DNA of 6,489 nucleotides, from contig JAFZEK010000208.1 in assembly GCA_017560705.1 (NCBI GenBank), positions 1-6,489 on the forward strand. The letters are read 5' to 3'. The DNA is from Bacteroidales bacterium (GTDB lineage Bacteria > Bacteroidota > Bacteroidia > Bacteroidales > P3). The notes beneath the pieces are model-generated. The model worked only from the letters and a program-made list of their open reading frames with translations. It was not told where the DNA came from and did not search any database. Shown one piece after another: positions 6,271 to 6,489 of the stretch. The translations under genes were made by a program, and so were the position numbers. Each line of letters begins with the position of its first letter. Positions within the stretch are counted from its first letter, which is position 1.

Positions 6271-6278
6271 CAAAAGTA
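6271..6278 (-). promoter_or_regulatory. Possible -7 box for the two-gene unit
   Basis: On the minus strand TACTTTTG matches the Bacteroidota -7 consensus TAnnTTTG. No TTTG is found 17-23 nt upstream; that region is GC-rich. If used, transcription would begin near 6265, leaving the TTG at 6319 outside the mRNA and giving a hairpin-rich leader of up to about 150 nt. Confidence 0.3.
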
Positions 6279-6421
6279 TAGCCCTCGCAATCCACTCCGT
6301 CGCCCGCTCCGATGCTCAATCAGTCGCAATGCGCAGAAAATCAGCAATATAGCCCTTGTGTAAATCAAAATCAATCAACGACATCTAGTTCGCTGCAAAT
6401 TCGATAAGAAACTATAATCGC

Positions 6422-6489
6422 AAAAGCGCCCCAAAAACGCTAAAACGCTGAAAAATCGGCTCGAAAAGAGTGAAAAAAGTTGGGCGAAA
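6422..6489. other. Phased A-tracts, predicted curved DNA
   Basis: A-tracts of 4-6 bases lie at 6422-6425, 6433-6437, 6442-6445, 6451-6455, 6464-6467 and 6473-6478, with a shorter one at 6487-6489. The six main centres average 10.4 bp apart, one helical turn, all on the same strand. This is the classic pattern of intrinsically bent DNA. The rest of 6320-6421 shows no gene. Confidence 0.5.

Noticed and set aside
6277..6356. 9-bp direct repeat TATAGCCCT at 6277-6285 and 6348-6356
   Set aside because: One 9-bp match in a few hundred bases is fairly likely by chance, and the flanks do not extend it.

Overview
The window most likely comes from the Bacteroidota, probably Bacteroidales. Four things point there: a large secreted protein ending in a type IX secretion (T9SS) type B / gliding-motility-associated C-terminal domain, promoters that fit the Bacteroidota -33/-7 consensus (TTTG ... 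TAnnTTTG), a PurF-like protein beginning MGGFFG, and AT-rich coding sequence with a long-chain polyprenyl diphosphate synthase. All four convincing coding regions lie on the minus strand. There are no rRNA or tRNA genes, no CRISPR array and no recognisable transposase.

Layout in the direction of transcription, from high to low coordinates. (1) 6122-6489 differs in composition from the rest: phased A-tracts at 6422-6489, a (CG)5 run, and several GC-rich hairpins between 6125 and 6265. (2) An unrecognised small ORF ends at 5771; its start is uncertain because the open frame runs back into the hairpin-rich segment. (3) It is followed after 18 nt, with a good Shine-Dalgarno, by a 1013-residue exported protein (5752-2711) with a CUB-like region, PKD-type repeats, a proprotein-convertase P-domain-like region split by a Gly-rich insertion, and a T9SS type B sorting domain. 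These two genes probably share a transcript. (4) A structured 3' region (2599-2677) and a perfect 17-bp-stem terminator (2552-2593) follow. (5) A separate promoter, which almost touches that terminator, drives a PurF-like phosphoribosyltransferase (2464-1058) that has its own terminator (991-1041). (6) After a 338-nt intergenic space holding a near-consensus promoter, a polyprenyl diphosphate synthase begins at 719 and runs off the window edge.

The genes do not form one pathway. They look like three transcription units: the small ORF with the T9SS surface protein, the PurF-like gene alone, and the prenyl synthase. The best biological lead is the PurF-like protein. It keeps the PRPP loop and four cysteines that match the Fe-S ligands of Bacillus-type PurF, but by eye it has lost the N-terminal cysteine nucleophile and the other glutaminase signature residues. 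The second lead is the hairpin-dense segment at 6125-6265, which may be a structured leader RNA or a dispersed palindromic repeat.
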